Positions 20,086 through 32,903 of a DNA stretch of 64,000 nt are shown piece after piece. Each line of letters opens with the position of its first letter. The stretch's first letter is position 1. Made by a program: the position numbers and the translations under genes. The notes under the pieces are model-generated. The model was not told where the DNA came from. It was given only the letters and a program-made list of their open reading frames with translations, and did no database searches. This stretch comes from Cadophora sp. MPI-SDFR-AT-0126 (lineage: Eukaryota > Ascomycota > Leotiomycetes > Helotiales > Ploettnerulaceae). Location of the stretch: contig JAGMVK010000012.1 in the NCBI GenBank assembly GCA_020747065.1, positions 1,426,001 to 1,490,000 on the forward strand, read 5' to 3'.

Positions 20086-22138
20086 TATGTCTTCCTGCTA
20101 AATACCCTCTGCCTCGTCGTGTTGTGCAGTTGTTTACCCCCTTTCAAGTACCCGAGTTTGCCTCGTCCAAAATCAAATTCCTGCAATCCAAAACACGAAT
20201 CCGAAAATCAACAACCCGGGAATAAGGATGTCGACGGTCTAGAATTGGAGATAGCGAGTGTATTATTCGTGAGAAGAATCGTATCGTGTCGTGAATGAGG
20301 TTTCGAAGGATGCTTTTGGTTGTGTTCTGACGTTGAAGCTGTGCCCCTGTCTACTTCGTCCCAATCCCAATCAGCACAATGCAAAAAAGTCGACCGGACA
20401 ACAACGCCACCACCAGCTCCCACTCACCCGAATCCTTTTCCCTTTCCAATGCAATCCTTCCCAAGGCCGAACGAGTGAGGCCGTGAAAATGAATAAGGGT
20501 ATGCAAAAGCAAAGAAGATATTTAACGATTGTTGGTGGTGATGTTCGAACGTGGTCTGGTGTTGAAGAGAGAGTCAAAGCAAGGAGAGGGAGATGAAATG
20601 AGGAACGAGGAATGAATGAATGAATGAATGAATGAGGAGATCGGGGAACAAGGTTTTGGGCTAAGAGACAGGGGTAGGCCTTGTTTGGCCTGGTCGAATT
20701 CTCGTGTTGGGTGGGCAGGCAGGCAGAGCAGAGGGTGCAGTGCAGTGCCAAGCTGCATGAACCGAGCACCTATTTTTGGCTCTGGCTTAAGAAGGTGGTG
20801 GGAGAACACCGCTGTGGTGACTTTGAATTCGAGATTCCTCTATTCGAAAAATCCTCCATTACAAAAAGTTACTTCTCTTATATTATCATCTACCGACTTC
20901 GATTTCTCTTGATTCACTTCTTCATTTCTTTCCGTTTTGTTCAATACCCTTGGGTTTCTACCAGAAGTGTTGTTGTGTTCATGTTCTTGATCTGCACATC
21001 TGCACATGCAAGAAAACCTGACCTGACCTGTCCAGTTCTCTTTCTCGCCACTGGCCACTGTCTCTCTTTTACGAGCCCGGTCTCCACCATATTCAACATG
21101 CATTCAACATGAGATCAGCCTCAGCCACTCCACTGCGCTGCATACATTCCAGCTGCATGTGCACGTGCAATTGAGAAGAAGAAAAAAAGAAGGAAAGAGA
21201 AGAAAAAAATAATCTCAATCGAAAATGGCAGTCTGAATGTAACGTGTGGAGACCCCAAAAAAACCCATGGGGAAGAAAAGCCGAAATATCAAGAGGAATT
21301 ACAAAATACTAGTTGCTCTCTCCACAACTTTGGTAGCGAATAGAAAGGGGATAGGTACCGCCAAGTCAGACCTTAACGCTTCTTGCTTGAGTACATACGG
21401 CCGTGTGGTAACCATGGTTCGAGATCACTTATTCACATGTGTATCCCTAAGCATGTAGAGCAGAACAGACATATTTTATTGATATCCGAGACGGTTTCTT
21501 TCTGCTTGAAAGACCGATTGCAGTCGTAAAACCCACGACTTTTAGTTGTAAAGAACGAATCCATGCTATGCCACGCACAAACCATGCCTATCGATTGAAT
21601 CCCAAACTCCATCCATTCCATTTCATTTGAAAGCCGGCAATTTTCATCGCAAGCCCATCCGGACTCAGTCCAAACTCCGGACCTCAAACACCATTGAATC
21701 ACATCCATCCCATTCCGTTGCACGCCAAAACTATGTCCATCAGTCATAAAGTCATCACGCCAATCCAAAGCCCATCGCCAGGTCGATCGCCCGTTTGTTG
21801 TTCCGCTGTTTTGTATGTCCATTGTAATATCGCACCTTCGCCTATCGTACCTAGTTCCGCCTTTCCACTGTCACTTCACGACGCCGTGACCTTTCCGTCC
21901 TCAATTTCAGCAGGCGGACTATCTGGCATCTCACCAGAACTATCCGCACTGCCCACCCTCAACTTCCTAGCCGCCGCTAACGCTTTGGCCTCAGCGACCT
22001 CCACTATGTAGGAGTCAGCCTCTGTCAATATCCAGTCAAAAGACATGTATACATTTGTATAGCCATCCATATATATTCAATCAAATTCACAGCTACAAAA
22101 GCTCGAGGTCGGAGCCCCAGAGCCAGAGTCGCCAATCT
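20086..22138. other. Gene-free region with microsatellites, 2.05 kb
   Basis: The region contains a GAAT tetranucleotide run (about 20611-20635), GCAG/GGCA repeats near 20715, and purine-rich A/G tracts near 21175-21210. ORFs here are low-complexity and have no recognisable domains. The part near 20086-20800 is probably 5' leader or promoter of the DUF7137 gene, and 21870-22138 the 3' UTR of the stress-protein gene. Confidence 0.45.
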
Positions 22139-24200
22139 TCATAGGCCGAGAATCAAGAATAGACCATCAAGGTTTCCCGGTTTAGTAGCGTTTGAGAAGG
22201 TACCCTGGCTCCAGTGCTCCTCGCTATCGCTGTACATGTAGTCCTCATCGTCGGGAGTGGGACTATCGGAGTTATTGGACGTACTCTCGTGTAGCTTCAC
22301 CATCTTGTCAACCTCCGGTCTGGAATCACCGTTTCCTAGGAGTTCATGGCCGGATACAGCTTCGAATTCGCCTTCTTCATCCTCTTCACCTTCCTCACCC
22401 TCGCTAGATTCGTCGCCACTGACTGAATTGCTATCCCGGGACTCTTGAGACTCGCGTCGGCCTTTGGAACCTTTCCTAACAATCGTTGGGCTGGTAGGTC
22501 GCGAATCGGGCGAGACGGAGGTACCGTCGCTAGCAGCCGAGTCGACCTTTCGAAGAGTGCGGCTGCTTTCGAGCATGAATGGCTTAAGAGTCGGATCGAA
22601 CTGTGCCGGGAGTCCTAGAGCTGCTGCTACAGCATGTGCCTCTACGTCTGGAGTATTGGTCACTTCGAAGATGCTGTTCTTGGAACCGCTTTCGGTTTCG
22701 TGGACATCTAATCCACTATCCTTTAGAATTCTGGCATAGTCTTGTCTCGATGGGTCGGCATCTCGTTTCTTCTTCTTCTTGGTTCGCTTCTCGGTAGGTC
22801 GTACGACAACGACGGGAATCGGGGAGTACTGCAAACACCATTTCGAAAAGGAATTCGAGATTGTCATCAGGCCCTGGAATCCTCCTAGACTGCGGCCGCG
22901 TGTGCCAACGATGAGCATAGCTGGTTCGTAGAGTTGAATCTAGGTAAGTTAGCAAAGTCAGAGAGCTCGGTATTCGGAACCCTTACCATCTTCTGAAATA
23001 CGGCATGAACCTTCCCGACTGCAAACTCCAAAACAATACTAATTGCCCTATTCTCATCATTCCGCGTCACAATCCTCTCCATCAGTTTCTTGGCCTCTTC
23101 CTGGTACTGCTTCTTGTCCACGCTCCGATCATTGACGACCTTCGCATCCTTGTCCACCACTCTCAAGCAAATCACCTCGTCGCCATCATCGACCAATTCC
23201 TCTAGCATCCATGACAGAGCGATATCCGAATAATCGTTCTCATCCACACCCACCATGAATGTCCTTGATCTTCGTTTGCGCTGGTACCCTCTGTGCTTGA
23301 CGTTCAATGTAAATGAAAGGCTGTTCTTCGCGGTACCCTCTCCTCCAGCAAAGTTATCAAAAGAGACATGATGTTGGAATCGGCTAGTGGAAGAATCTTC
23401 TGTCAGAGCCATGTTCGCGACAGCAGACAAAGTATATAGAAGATTGGATAAATAGACAGGCAGGCAGGAGGGAGAGAGGCAAGGAGAAGCACCCCGACAC
23501 TGCCCTACTAGACCAAATTCCAAGACGCCCACTTGCGCGAATTGATTGAGGTCTAGCACAGAGAGGAAGGTGGGGTAAGGGTCACCCGCGCAGCGGCTCA
23601 GCCAATTCCAACCCTTCGGCCGGGCAAGCGAAACGAAACGATCGGTCAAGGCTGAATCAATGACCGTTTCTTCCCCAGAGCGCGGGATGTGTGCAGAACT
23701 CAGCCTGGTACATAAGAGCCAGATGCCCAGATCGGCCTTCCCTGCCTCTTCTCTTCCTTTCCCATTTTTTTATTTCTGCTGCCAGATTATGAAGACCACA
23801 TTGGACCTCAATCGTAACAGCAATCAATTGGAAAGGTATGGTATGACTGTATGGATGCATGCACGCAGACTTACGGAGCAGCTGGAGGCGACACCTCTCT
23901 CACCACCGACCGCCTCTTGGGCTTCACCTCGCTCGTGGCCGTGGGGTGCTGCAGCCCAGTGGTCTTGAACGATATACTAGACACCGAACCGACCCGCGAG
24001 CGGCTCTGCAGCTGGATGTGATCGGCTTTGACGTGTTCGATGATCGGGTCGAGGCGTGGGGACGTTACGGCGTTGATATAATCGCTGTCGTTGCTGTTGC
24101 TGGTCTGCAAGGCTAAGGGCGAGATGGATGGCGTGGTCGTGGGCGATTCGACTGCGACGGTGTCGGGAACTTGCGTAGGCGAAACCTCCGATGAGGACAT
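22139..24200 (-). CDS. Universal stress protein (UspA) family protein
   Basis: Three minus-strand exons (24200-23875, 23383-22987, 22939-22139) encode 507 residues with introns of 491 and 47 nt. Residues 1-108 are a Ser/Pro-rich leader ending in a VREVSPP motif typical of fungal Usp proteins. The Usp fold (about 135-290) shows the first strand FMVGVDENDYSDIALSWML and the ATP-binding signature IVGTRGRSLGG with downstream PIPVVVV. The C-terminal 200 residues are disordered, acidic and Ser-rich. Bacterial homologues bind ATP and promote stress survival; the role in filamentous fungi is poorly defined. The large first intron contains an in-frame ATG (23412) that could initiate a form lacking the leader. 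Confidence 0.85.
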
Positions 24201-24961
24201 GGCAGGTAGGTGGCTTTTGTGTCTCGAGACGATTTGGCAGATCTCCTGGGCTTCAGTTGATGCTGCTGTTGATTTGTTTGTGGTGTTGTCGGAGCTGGTG
24301 GAGGAGAGCTTGAAAGGCAGGGCGAGGCAGGGCAGGGCAGCACCCAAATTATTTAGCCGGCTCAAGACTGTCAGCCCTCTGTATCGGCAAGAACGCTGGG
24401 CAAGTGCTGGCTGGGCTTTGTCACACCACAAACTCCGAGAAACGCTTAGAGAGCAACGAAAATAACTTGACGCGACAAGGGCACATGTCAAGAACAACAT
24501 ATACGCACGATAAGTAAATGGTTCCGAAGATACTGTTCCTGGAAAGTCGGTGAGTTGATTTATTGATAGCTAGCTACGCAATATATGGAGCTTCTGTTCC
24601 CCGTGAACTTGGCGCAGCCTCACCCGTCCGCTTGCAGCCTTGTCTTTTGCTAGCTCGAGGACTTGCTAGTCATGGGCCAGTGGTACTCGTTCACAAATGG
24701 GATGCCAAGTACCATTCCATACTTTCACACGCTCTAGTTCTATGCATTGCCAATCGGAATCCTACATTCATTCATGTATCCCGATCATCTTATCATCAGC
24801 TGTTCAACGCCTCTTCTCTTGGTAAAGTACCAACAGAGGAGATCAGAGAAAGAGATACCACCAATCCATTTACTTTTCCCCAACGCCATCCATGCAAATA
24901 CCCCGAGACCAAATACGAAACATGGAAGAGCCAAGTAAATCCGAGTCACTTCGGTGTCAAT
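24201..24961. other. Spacer between the stress protein start and the eIF3l stop
   Basis: 761 bp with no supported gene. The left part (24201-24500) should hold the promoter and leader of the stress-protein gene. The right part is the 3' flank of eIF3l. Confidence 0.5.
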
Positions 24962-26506
24962 CTAAGGGGTGTATGTGCGGGCAAGATTGCGTAGGTACCA
25001 GTCAACCAACTTACGGCCAACCTTGGCTTCTGAAATGTGGATCAAATCCTGGGGAAAATGTTAGCTGAGTTGAGGCGGTCGGGATCTTGCGGGTGCAACT
25101 TACTCCTTGCATAGCATAGTCGAGGTCATTAGAAAAGCCAACTTCGCCATCCAAGAGCCCATTTTCTGTCCATCTGATCTGTCTAGTTCTCTGCTTGTTT
25201 ACCAACAACCAGCTTCTCAACTTCTCAGGCTCGACCTCAAGGAAACCAGCCAACTTAGTCAAATCCATGGTCGTGTACAGACGGAGGTATGACTTGACAG
25301 TTGGGTTCCACATGTTGGTCTTGACCTCATCCATGAAGATGGACAAGTGGTGCTCCAAAGGATCAACGTTGAGCTCTGGGTTGTCGAAGTCGGGAGGAGT
25401 GGGCGAGATGAACTTGGGGCAGGCAGAGCGGAACAACTCCTCGTAGATGGGGAGGGAATCTGGACCACCTCGCTGCAACTTCAAGAGCTGATCGCCATAC
25501 TTCTCACGGAGGGCAGTGTGAATAGTCTCGTCGAGTCTGGTAGGGTGGAAAGCCACGCAGATGGCGATAAGAGCATACATCTGGTCGTTCTTTTTAGTAT
25601 CGTACGAAGCGTTCTTCTGGAAGTTCTTGGTACGGGAGACGTAGATGAGGATGTGGCTGAACATGCGCATGGCATCTGCGTAGCGGCGCATCATCATGTA
25701 GGAGAATCCCACATAGTAGTAGGTCGTGAAATGAGCGGCCATAACACGAGCAAACATAGCCTTCTTGTTCAACTCAATATCATCGAGAGTCTTCAACGCC
25801 AGACTGAAATCTCCCAACAAGCAGTGAACCCGCAAGAGACCAATAATGGAGAAGTATCCGAGCATGCGGTAGAGAGACTTCGATCCGTAATCTCCTGCCA
25901 CAGCCATGGGCTCCTCGTTGCGCTTCATCGCCGCCAGCTGCTCGTTGATTTGTGATCTCTGGATGAGGGAGTAGAGAACGTTGAGGACGCTGTAGCAGCC
26001 CCAGGTATTGGGTGCCTCGCGGAGGATTGTGATCTCTTCTTCATTATTTGCTTGACGCGCGACGCGATTTCGGTACGAGCAGAACGAGTTGAACTGGTAG
26101 ATGAACTCATCAATGACATCCCAAGCCCAGTAGTACTATAATCAGCCAGTCAGTAGCTGCCCACCAAAATGATTTGCAAGGTCAGGAGCACACGCACCGA
26201 GGGTGGTTCTAAATCGACAGGACCGTCCGAGTTCAAGATGAAGTGGAACAAGCTGCAGTAGTTATCGTAACTTGCGAACTTGACCTCGAGAGGAGCAGAG
26301 AAATCTAGCGGTTGTGCAGCGGCGGCGAGTCTCGACTGGATGTCGTCGGTCTGCTGTGCCATGCTCATCGAATTAACCTGCTCCAATTCCTCCATGCCCT
26401 CGTATTGGACCTGCTCTCTGTAGTCTGCGGCGAGAGCCTCCTCCTCGACGTCGGAGTCATCATCGATAATTCGTGCCGGGGCACCGCCGTTCTGGAAAGC
26501 GCTCAT
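24962..26506 (-). CDS. EIF3L: Translation initiation factor eIF3 subunit l
   Basis: Three minus-strand exons (26506-26198, 26135-25104, 25048-24962) encode 475 residues, the usual fungal length. Introns are 62 and 55 nt. The N-terminus is acidic; then come ASYDNYCSLFHFIL and the YYWAWDVIDEFIYQFNSFC block created by the first splice. Helical repeats follow (MLGYFSIIGLLRVHCLLGD, FTTYYYVGFSYMMMRRYADA). The PCI domain ends in KLVDWYLRNLART, which is obtained only by reading exon 3 through to TAG at 24962. eIF3l is a non-core subunit of the eIF3 complex on the 40S ribosome; it is present in most filamentous fungi and absent from budding yeast. Confidence 0.95.
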
Positions 26507-27114
26507 GTTGGGCTGGTGGTGGTGTTGAAAGAGCGGGAGGGACTTGGAGATGTGAAATTTGGAGGGGTTGTCAATAGCCTCAAAAATTCGGTTATCTATT
26601 TTAGCCCTAATTTTTACTTCGCATGGCTGATGACTCTGAAGGACTTGAAATTCGATGTAGAAGGACAGGAAGGATTGTATTTTGCCACTGATTTTATCAA
26701 AGATTGTATGGTGACCTTGTTGCGACAGTTTCCGAGCAATTCGGCGTGTGAATTTTAAACTTCAAAGTGGGTCACGTGCAAACGTTTATCACACTCTAGC
26801 CAGCTTCCTTTCGTGCGCCTTCATGTTTTGTTCTGCTTTTCCGGGTAAGAAGTATCTACTGGCACAGGATTTATTTTCGAAAATATGCCAATATCTATGC
26901 TGTCTTTATTTCTACATCTGCCGAACATGGGTGGAAGCTGGATTTACGTCCTGCTGCTAGGCAATGCCGTCGATATTTATGACTTGGTCTTTGAATTTAT
27001 CTAACAAGTATCAAAATAAAAGTGACATATCTTCTGTATCTTTTCCATAAAATCTACCAGTCTCTCATCTCGTAAACGCCAGCCAAGAACAGAGTTAAGA
27101 GAACCCCAATATCA
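26507..27114. other. Spacer between eIF3l and the DOMON/b561 gene
   Basis: 608 bp with no supported gene. The eIF3l promoter occupies the left part and the 3' flank of the membrane protein gene the right. Confidence 0.5.
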
Positions 27115-28522
27115 TCATCCCCTATAGAAGCTCTCCGCAACCACCGTCGACTCCTGGGACATTGGCCTCTCTCCCCCGTTGACGCCCCTTTGCATCGGAC
27201 TAGCTTGTCCTGTCATCCTTGTACTACTTTCATTGTCTCGAAGTCTGAAGACACCTTCACCAGTCTCATCTTTTGGATTCCTGCTCCGCAAGAACGCCAT
27301 GACGATGACAGCCATCCAAATGAGCCACATAACACCAGCGACAACTCCATATGCGATCTCGCCAGTTTTCGTATTGGCTGAAAGTTGTAGACCAAGGCCA
27401 CCATTGATAATGCCGAGGGTAATTACTGCTCGACCCCACCAGATGTGAGGATATGTTGCGGCGTTGGGGCGACCGACTCGCTTATAAAGGAGATGGTGAG
27501 TTAAGCCAGTGACGGGTTGAATCAGTAAACAGCCGACGACGACGAGACCGATGATGGAGTGAGCTTCATCGAGCTGTTTAGATACCACGGCTATCCAGAC
27601 ACCCATACCCATGCTGGCCAGGACGATGAGGTAGGTGAACATCATCCAGCCAGCGTGCATGTACACGAGGCTCTTGAAGCTCAGGAGACGGATACCGATA
27701 GCACCGAGGGGGTAGAAGATAACGAAAGCGATAGGTGCTAGGATAGCATGAGCCATGCGCACATTGTCGTAGGTTTGAGTTGGGCCAGAGCTACTTGAAG
27801 ATCCTGTTGAGCCGGATGAAGTTCCTGGTGTCGTTGTGGCAATTGTTGTTGCGAATGGATTGGGACTGTTTCCACCGGCCGCTTGTTGAAGGTTGAGGGA
27901 TGTGCTTCCGTAACTTGAGTGTTCGCGCAGGGAGACGGAAGTACTGTCAGATGATACGGCAGCGCCAGATCTGTATGCCCAAATCCAACTCGAACTTGCA
28001 TCTGTCAGGCTCATGGAGCCTCCAGACCAGCTGTTACAGTTACTACCTATGTGAAATTAGTTCCGAGTTCTGGTGTCGATTGATAGGCGTGCCTTACATC
28101 TTATGTTCGCGACCATTTGACCATTCGAGATTCCTGAGCCAGAGAGCAGGGTAATCTGGGAAGTGCTTCCAGAAGTTGTTGGCTCCCTATCACCTACACC
28201 GAGTCTTGGTGATACGGTGACATTGTTTCCTGCTGCGTTCGCATAGACCATGAAGATGTTCGAACCAGACATGGAGTCGCCCTGGCCAAGCCCTATCCAC
28301 GACATTGTTGATGGGCCGCTAATCTGAAAGAATAAATCTCCTGATCCGCTGGTGGCGGTTGTCTCTGGAACGTTGACGGCGTAGCATACATTGTCAGACG
28401 GGCAGTATGTGACATTTTGTGCAATTGTACGTGATGCTAGCTGAAATTAGCAATGAAGTAGTACATACAAAGACAATGAACATACCAAGTGCCAGACTGG
28501 CAAGAACTTTGAAAGAACGCAT
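27115..28522 (-). CDS. DOMON (cellobiose dehydrogenase-type cytochrome) and cytochrome b561 membrane protein
   Basis: Three minus-strand exons (28522-28486, 28436-28098, 28046-27115) encode 435 residues; introns are 49 and 51 nt. The tiny first exon carries most of the signal peptide (MRSFKVLASLAL). The extracellular DOMON domain (about 20-190) has SWIGLGQGDSM and later STSVSLREHSSYG, where Met and His are candidate haem ligands. A Ser/Thr linker leads to a five- to six-helix b561 core (about 225-370) with conserved His in YMHAGW, DEAHSIIG and LTHHLLY. The cytosolic tail is charged. By family knowledge it carries electrons across the plasma membrane, possibly for ferric reduction or to supply secreted oxidases. 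The physiological partner is not evident here. Confidence 0.9.
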
Positions 28523-31184
28523 CTAGAGGTCGGAGAAAGTGAGTTCAGTCGGCCGCTTAGAATTATTGATCGGTGCTGTGTAAGTACCCTCTCGCTTCAG
28601 AGGGGTTGCACGGATATATACTCGAGACAATGAAGACTAACAGATACCCAGTAAAGATAGCCAAGCGCTGCTGTACGTCGACATCTTAAAAGGAAGAACT
28701 ACAAGAAGTCCGGTACTTAGAAAGGATGCTTAGCGCCAACCGACGTTGACAGCAGTGTTGTCATCGAAGGCCCCAGCAAACTTAATGCGCACTCTAAAAC
28801 AACGTTGAAATCGCAACTGTATCTGCCAGACCCAGGATCCCAAACCATAATAGAGAGAGCATGACTTGGCTCCTGCAACTTCCTGCTATGAGGCGCAAGG
28901 AGTTCCAGGGACCAAGGCTGGAAGCGAAGACGTCTGGATGCAAACATGAAGCAAAAAGAAGATTGCCGCGCGTCAGGTAAACACTTCAGCGAAGTATCAA
29001 GGTCTTGCCAAGTGAGAACATCACTGCCATATGAAAGCCAGCTTCGTAGACATCCCTTGGAGTCCGCGCCTGTGCTCCTCTCGACCTCGGGAGTGATGAT
29101 TTGTAGCGTGATGCTTGGAGATCCACAGATCTAAACATTAATTCTCCATCAATCCAATGAAAACACTGGATTATTGTGGACATGCTTTCCGCAAGCCTTC
29201 GTGGCATTTCAGTTGCGATAGCAATTGTAGCGTACCATCACTTGAGTAGTAGCAGCTGTATATTATCGTAGGATCATAGATTTTGAAAAGAAACGTCGCG
29301 CATTGCGGATGAAGGAATGCGAAGCGTGAATGAAATCGCATGCGTGGTGGATCTCAACCGATTCGATCCAGATCCCTCTCTGGCCGGGCCCTCCACTAGC
29401 AATTTAGGATGCCCGGATCTGCCCCTGTCAGTCTGGGGAACTTATCATTTTTGCCAAGTGACATCCTCTCATCTGGCCTTATTTCTCCAGGACCAAGTGG
29501 ACCAATAGAGAATTCGACATATGTCAGTCTTCAATCATAGATGATGCCACGACTCTACGGAGCTTTCTGTCACTGTCATCTCAGTTTTGATAGCTGTCAT
29601 CCAAAAACAGCTGGTTGTGAATCGTGCGCTAGCCGAAGATGAAACGTCTATTGCACCTCTAGTGTCTTGGTCAATTCTTTCCATTGATCGTAGCTTGAAC
29701 CGCGCCTCGACGGTGACGACTCCCGAATGACCTTTCTTTCAATGTCGCTTGGCCACAGCTTAACAGCAAAGTATGTCTCAGGAACGAGGGCCAATTTCCA
29801 CCATGCCGTTGTTTACAGCCGATCAGAAATTGTCCGGCCTTGATTTTCGAGGCAGTCGTAAGCGATGGCTGGTGGAAGGTTCAATTCTTTCGTAATCGAT
29901 GTCTTGGTTACTGGATAAGGAAAAACCACCAAGACAGATTGTTGGCAGCAAGAAAACGTCCAGCCAGCAGCCCACCAAGGGAACTTTTTTTGGCAGCGGA
30001 ATTTTCACCATGTCTCTCCCGCCAAAAAAGGTACGGCACTTCAATCGCCCATGATATCATTCATCATCACGTGTGGTTAACAAACCCATCTCAAGGTCAA
30101 TTCTTTTGTCCCTCGTACCAACCAAGATAAGAAGGTCTCAGTCTCTAGTGGGATCTACCGGATCAACAGGACTCATCTGGGAATCTGATTAGCAGACAGA
30201 AAGGAATTATCGCAATCCGAGATAAGTAGACATCGCACACAAGTCGCACAAGGCGGGGTATCGTTGACCATCTCTTCGCACTCGATGCTACTCGGGTATA
30301 TCCCTTCTTCAGTACAATGATGACACCATTTGTCCTCGTCTGGTCGTAGGGGCATAAGCCGCGGCGGGCTTTTCCCAGATGCCCAAATGCTGTGGATATC
30401 GATTTCCCCGCAGATTTCCCTCTGCTAGGGTTCGGCAATGTGGAGACCCGAGTAAGTGTGGAATCTAGGTACTCCATTCCGATGTGTGAAATTGAGAAGT
30501 GGAAGCCTCAGGATTACGGGGTAGTTAGTTGGGATTGTTGTTGCCGAACTCGTTGTCATCCTTATGTGTCCTGTGTCCTGGTGGCACTCATCTCTACTCA
30601 AGGAAGGAAGATTTTGATATGCAGGTACCGCCGTGATATAGTGGTACTTCTGGAAAAGCTCAAATTTGGTCCATACATTGTGCACTTGGAGCTCTGTACT
30701 GCAAGCCCGGTCATCTTTTCAGGTGGATACACAAGAGCCAAAAACAAAAGAAATTCAAAAATTCTCGTCCCAATGGACAAGACTAACTTTTCAAGAGTCG
30801 CTTGTCACTTGTACGAAAGTACGGAAGTACGGAAGGGGGTTTCCAATGGTCTCGTACACCCTAGGAAGGCAGTAAGCTTATTCTTCCAATCAGCAGCCTG
30901 AAGTTCTAGAACTTTCTCCATACATTTCCTCAAATGTTAAAGTAGAATATTTGGAGTGTACGAGACCCACTGGGAACCCCCTTTCGTACCTACTTGATTG
31001 TTGAAACTCCAGCATGACTAATCAAATTTAGCAACGACGTCCGAGCTCGAATTAAGGTTGCAGGTTGGCGGGACTAGCGATCTGTTAGCGCGCAAGTTTC
31101 GAGGCCCTGAAACTAGACAAGACCGCAGATTTCACTTTTAACGTTGCGATACTTGACTGTACCAGCATCGTGTATCTCCTCACT
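28523..31184. other. 2.66-kb region without a confident gene
   Basis: Six-frame reading gives only short, unrecognised ORFs. One on the minus strand (30355-30173, 60 codons) is Cys-rich (CHHC...CATCVRC) and could be part of a zinc-binding exon, but it is unsupported. An inverted-repeat element lies at 30811-30990. The final ~190 bp is the promoter of the Nrd1-like gene. Confidence 0.45.
30811..30990. repeat. MITE-like 180-bp inverted-repeat element
   Basis: The left arm at about 30827-30861 and right arm at 30953-30989 are near-perfect reverse complements over about 35 bp (core AAGGGGGTT...TCTCGTACAC). The outer left edge carries three tandem 8-bp units of GTACGRAA. No coding capacity. The size and structure suggest a miniature inverted-repeat transposable element sitting about 195 bp upstream of the Nrd1-like start. 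Confidence 0.6.
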
Positions 31185-32903
31185 ATGGCCAGCACTAAGG
31201 TGACCGTTGAGAAGGTCTATCTCGACACTCTTCTGCGAAAGTAAGCTATTCTTAATCCCTGCCCTGTTCCCACAGCTCCATCTGCATTGACAATTGGGAA
31301 CTACGTTCGTGCGTATCCATGATAGAGAGAATACTAACTTTTTACCCCACAACAGAGCTCAATTTGTTTGTGCCAAGCTTCAGTGGATATTCTACTTTGA
31401 TACTGGTGTACTGACATGTCCAGCATACCGACGGTGTCGACAATTCCGTTCCAGTTCATGTACCAACAGTGACCATCACCAAGGTCGAGTATGATGGCCT
31501 CGTAAGTTCCAATGTTGGTGGCAGATGGGATCGATGCTGACAAGATACAGTTGAGAGCTTCTCGTGAATATGGTAAGAATCGGAGACTATCACATGGACT
31601 CAAAGTACCTCCAGTCTAACTATCGCAGCCAACCTTCAGAGAAACTTGTTCAGAGGCGGCGTTACACCAGAAACTCTTGCCGTAAGCTCTCCAATCTGCC
31701 ACTCACTAACTGCCTGCTGATTTAAATTACCAGGTCCTAGTAAATGATGATGCGGGCACAGAGCAGAATGGTGGTACAACAACATACTCGACACTCGACG
31801 ATCCTACTGATAGCGATGCTTTCTTTCCACAATCTCTGGGTTCTGCCACCCATGGCACAAATGGAACCGGACGAGATTATACCTACGGACGAAATGCTAA
31901 TTACACCCCTCGAGGTGGAAATGGGCAGTCGAATGGTACCAATGGATACAACGGCACAAATGGCTACACCGATGGTTTCAATCACTCTCACAATGATGAC
32001 TATGGCTCCACGCCCGATGGTGTAGATGGCTTTTATGATGGTAGCCCGAACAACGATTCCCAACCTCGAGGCCAACGTCAACAATATGACAAATTTTCTA
32101 AGCGCACTATCCTCCTTTCGAACCTTCCCGAAGGGACAACACATGCAGACATTACTGAGGTTGTCCGTGGAGGCATGCTGCTGGACATATACGTGCGAAG
32201 TAATGACCGTAACGCAAGTGTATCCTTCTTGGAGGAGTCAGCGGCACAGGATTTCTTCCGTTATGGCAAGCGACATGATTTGTACATTCGAGGCAAGAGG
32301 GTACGGTTCAATGTTCGGGCACGCATTTATGACATACTGACAACCACCAGGTTGATATCCGCTGGAATGAGCGACAATTTATTCTTCCTGGGCATGTTGC
32401 AAACAAAATCTCCATTGGTGCGACTCGAAACTTGGTCATCCTGAATTATAATCCCAAGCATACGGAGGAGGTCATTCGAGACGATCTTGAGCACATCCAC
32501 AACCTCATTGTGATCAAGGTGGAGTTTAGAGGGCCAAACTGCTATATTTCCACGAATTCGGTCCACAATTCCATGTTTGCCCGTACCTGCATGATGAGTC
32601 GCGCGTAAGTTATAACTTGTTGGGTATTTACAGTACGATATTAACAGCCCCAGAACTTACAAAGGAGCAAAGATTGAATGGGATATCGATGAGTGTGCTG
32701 CTCCTCTCGAGAAATCCTTTAAAGGCAAAGAGAATCTCCCCGTCAATAAAAAGAAGGACAATGCTCTGGTCAAGAACCGATTCGAGCTTCTGAATCTGGA
32801 CAACGATGGTGAGGACGATTCCGAGGATGACGAAGAATTCGACCACAGCGGTATTTCTCTGCCCAGCGAGATTGTAGTCAGTCCAAGTCGATTGCGCCGA
32901 TAG
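31185..32903 (+). CDS. nrd1: Nrd1-like (negative regulator of differentiation) RRM protein
   Basis: Eight exons (31185-31240, 31356-31365, 31424-31501, 31551-31572, 31629-31681, 31734-32300, 32351-32604, 32654-32903) encode 429 residues. The start MASTKVTVEKVYLDTLLRK and the exon 3-5 junctions match the fungal Nrd1 N-terminus and set the model, including a 10-nt second exon. The Asn/Gly/Ser-rich linker (about 85-170) contains NGTNG-type repeats. The first RRM starts at RTILLSNLPEG (about 185). A second RNA-binding region includes RNLVILNYNPKHTEE and the conserved NSVHNSMFARTCMMSRA. The acidic tail ends at TAG 32901. S. pombe Nrd1 binds mRNAs and represses premature sexual differentiation; a similar cytoplasmic mRNA-regulating role is inferred here. 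Confidence 0.88.

Noticed and set aside
20371..20809. Minus-strand ORFs upstream of the DUF7137 gene
   Set aside because: They run through a GAAT microsatellite and look like leader sequence.
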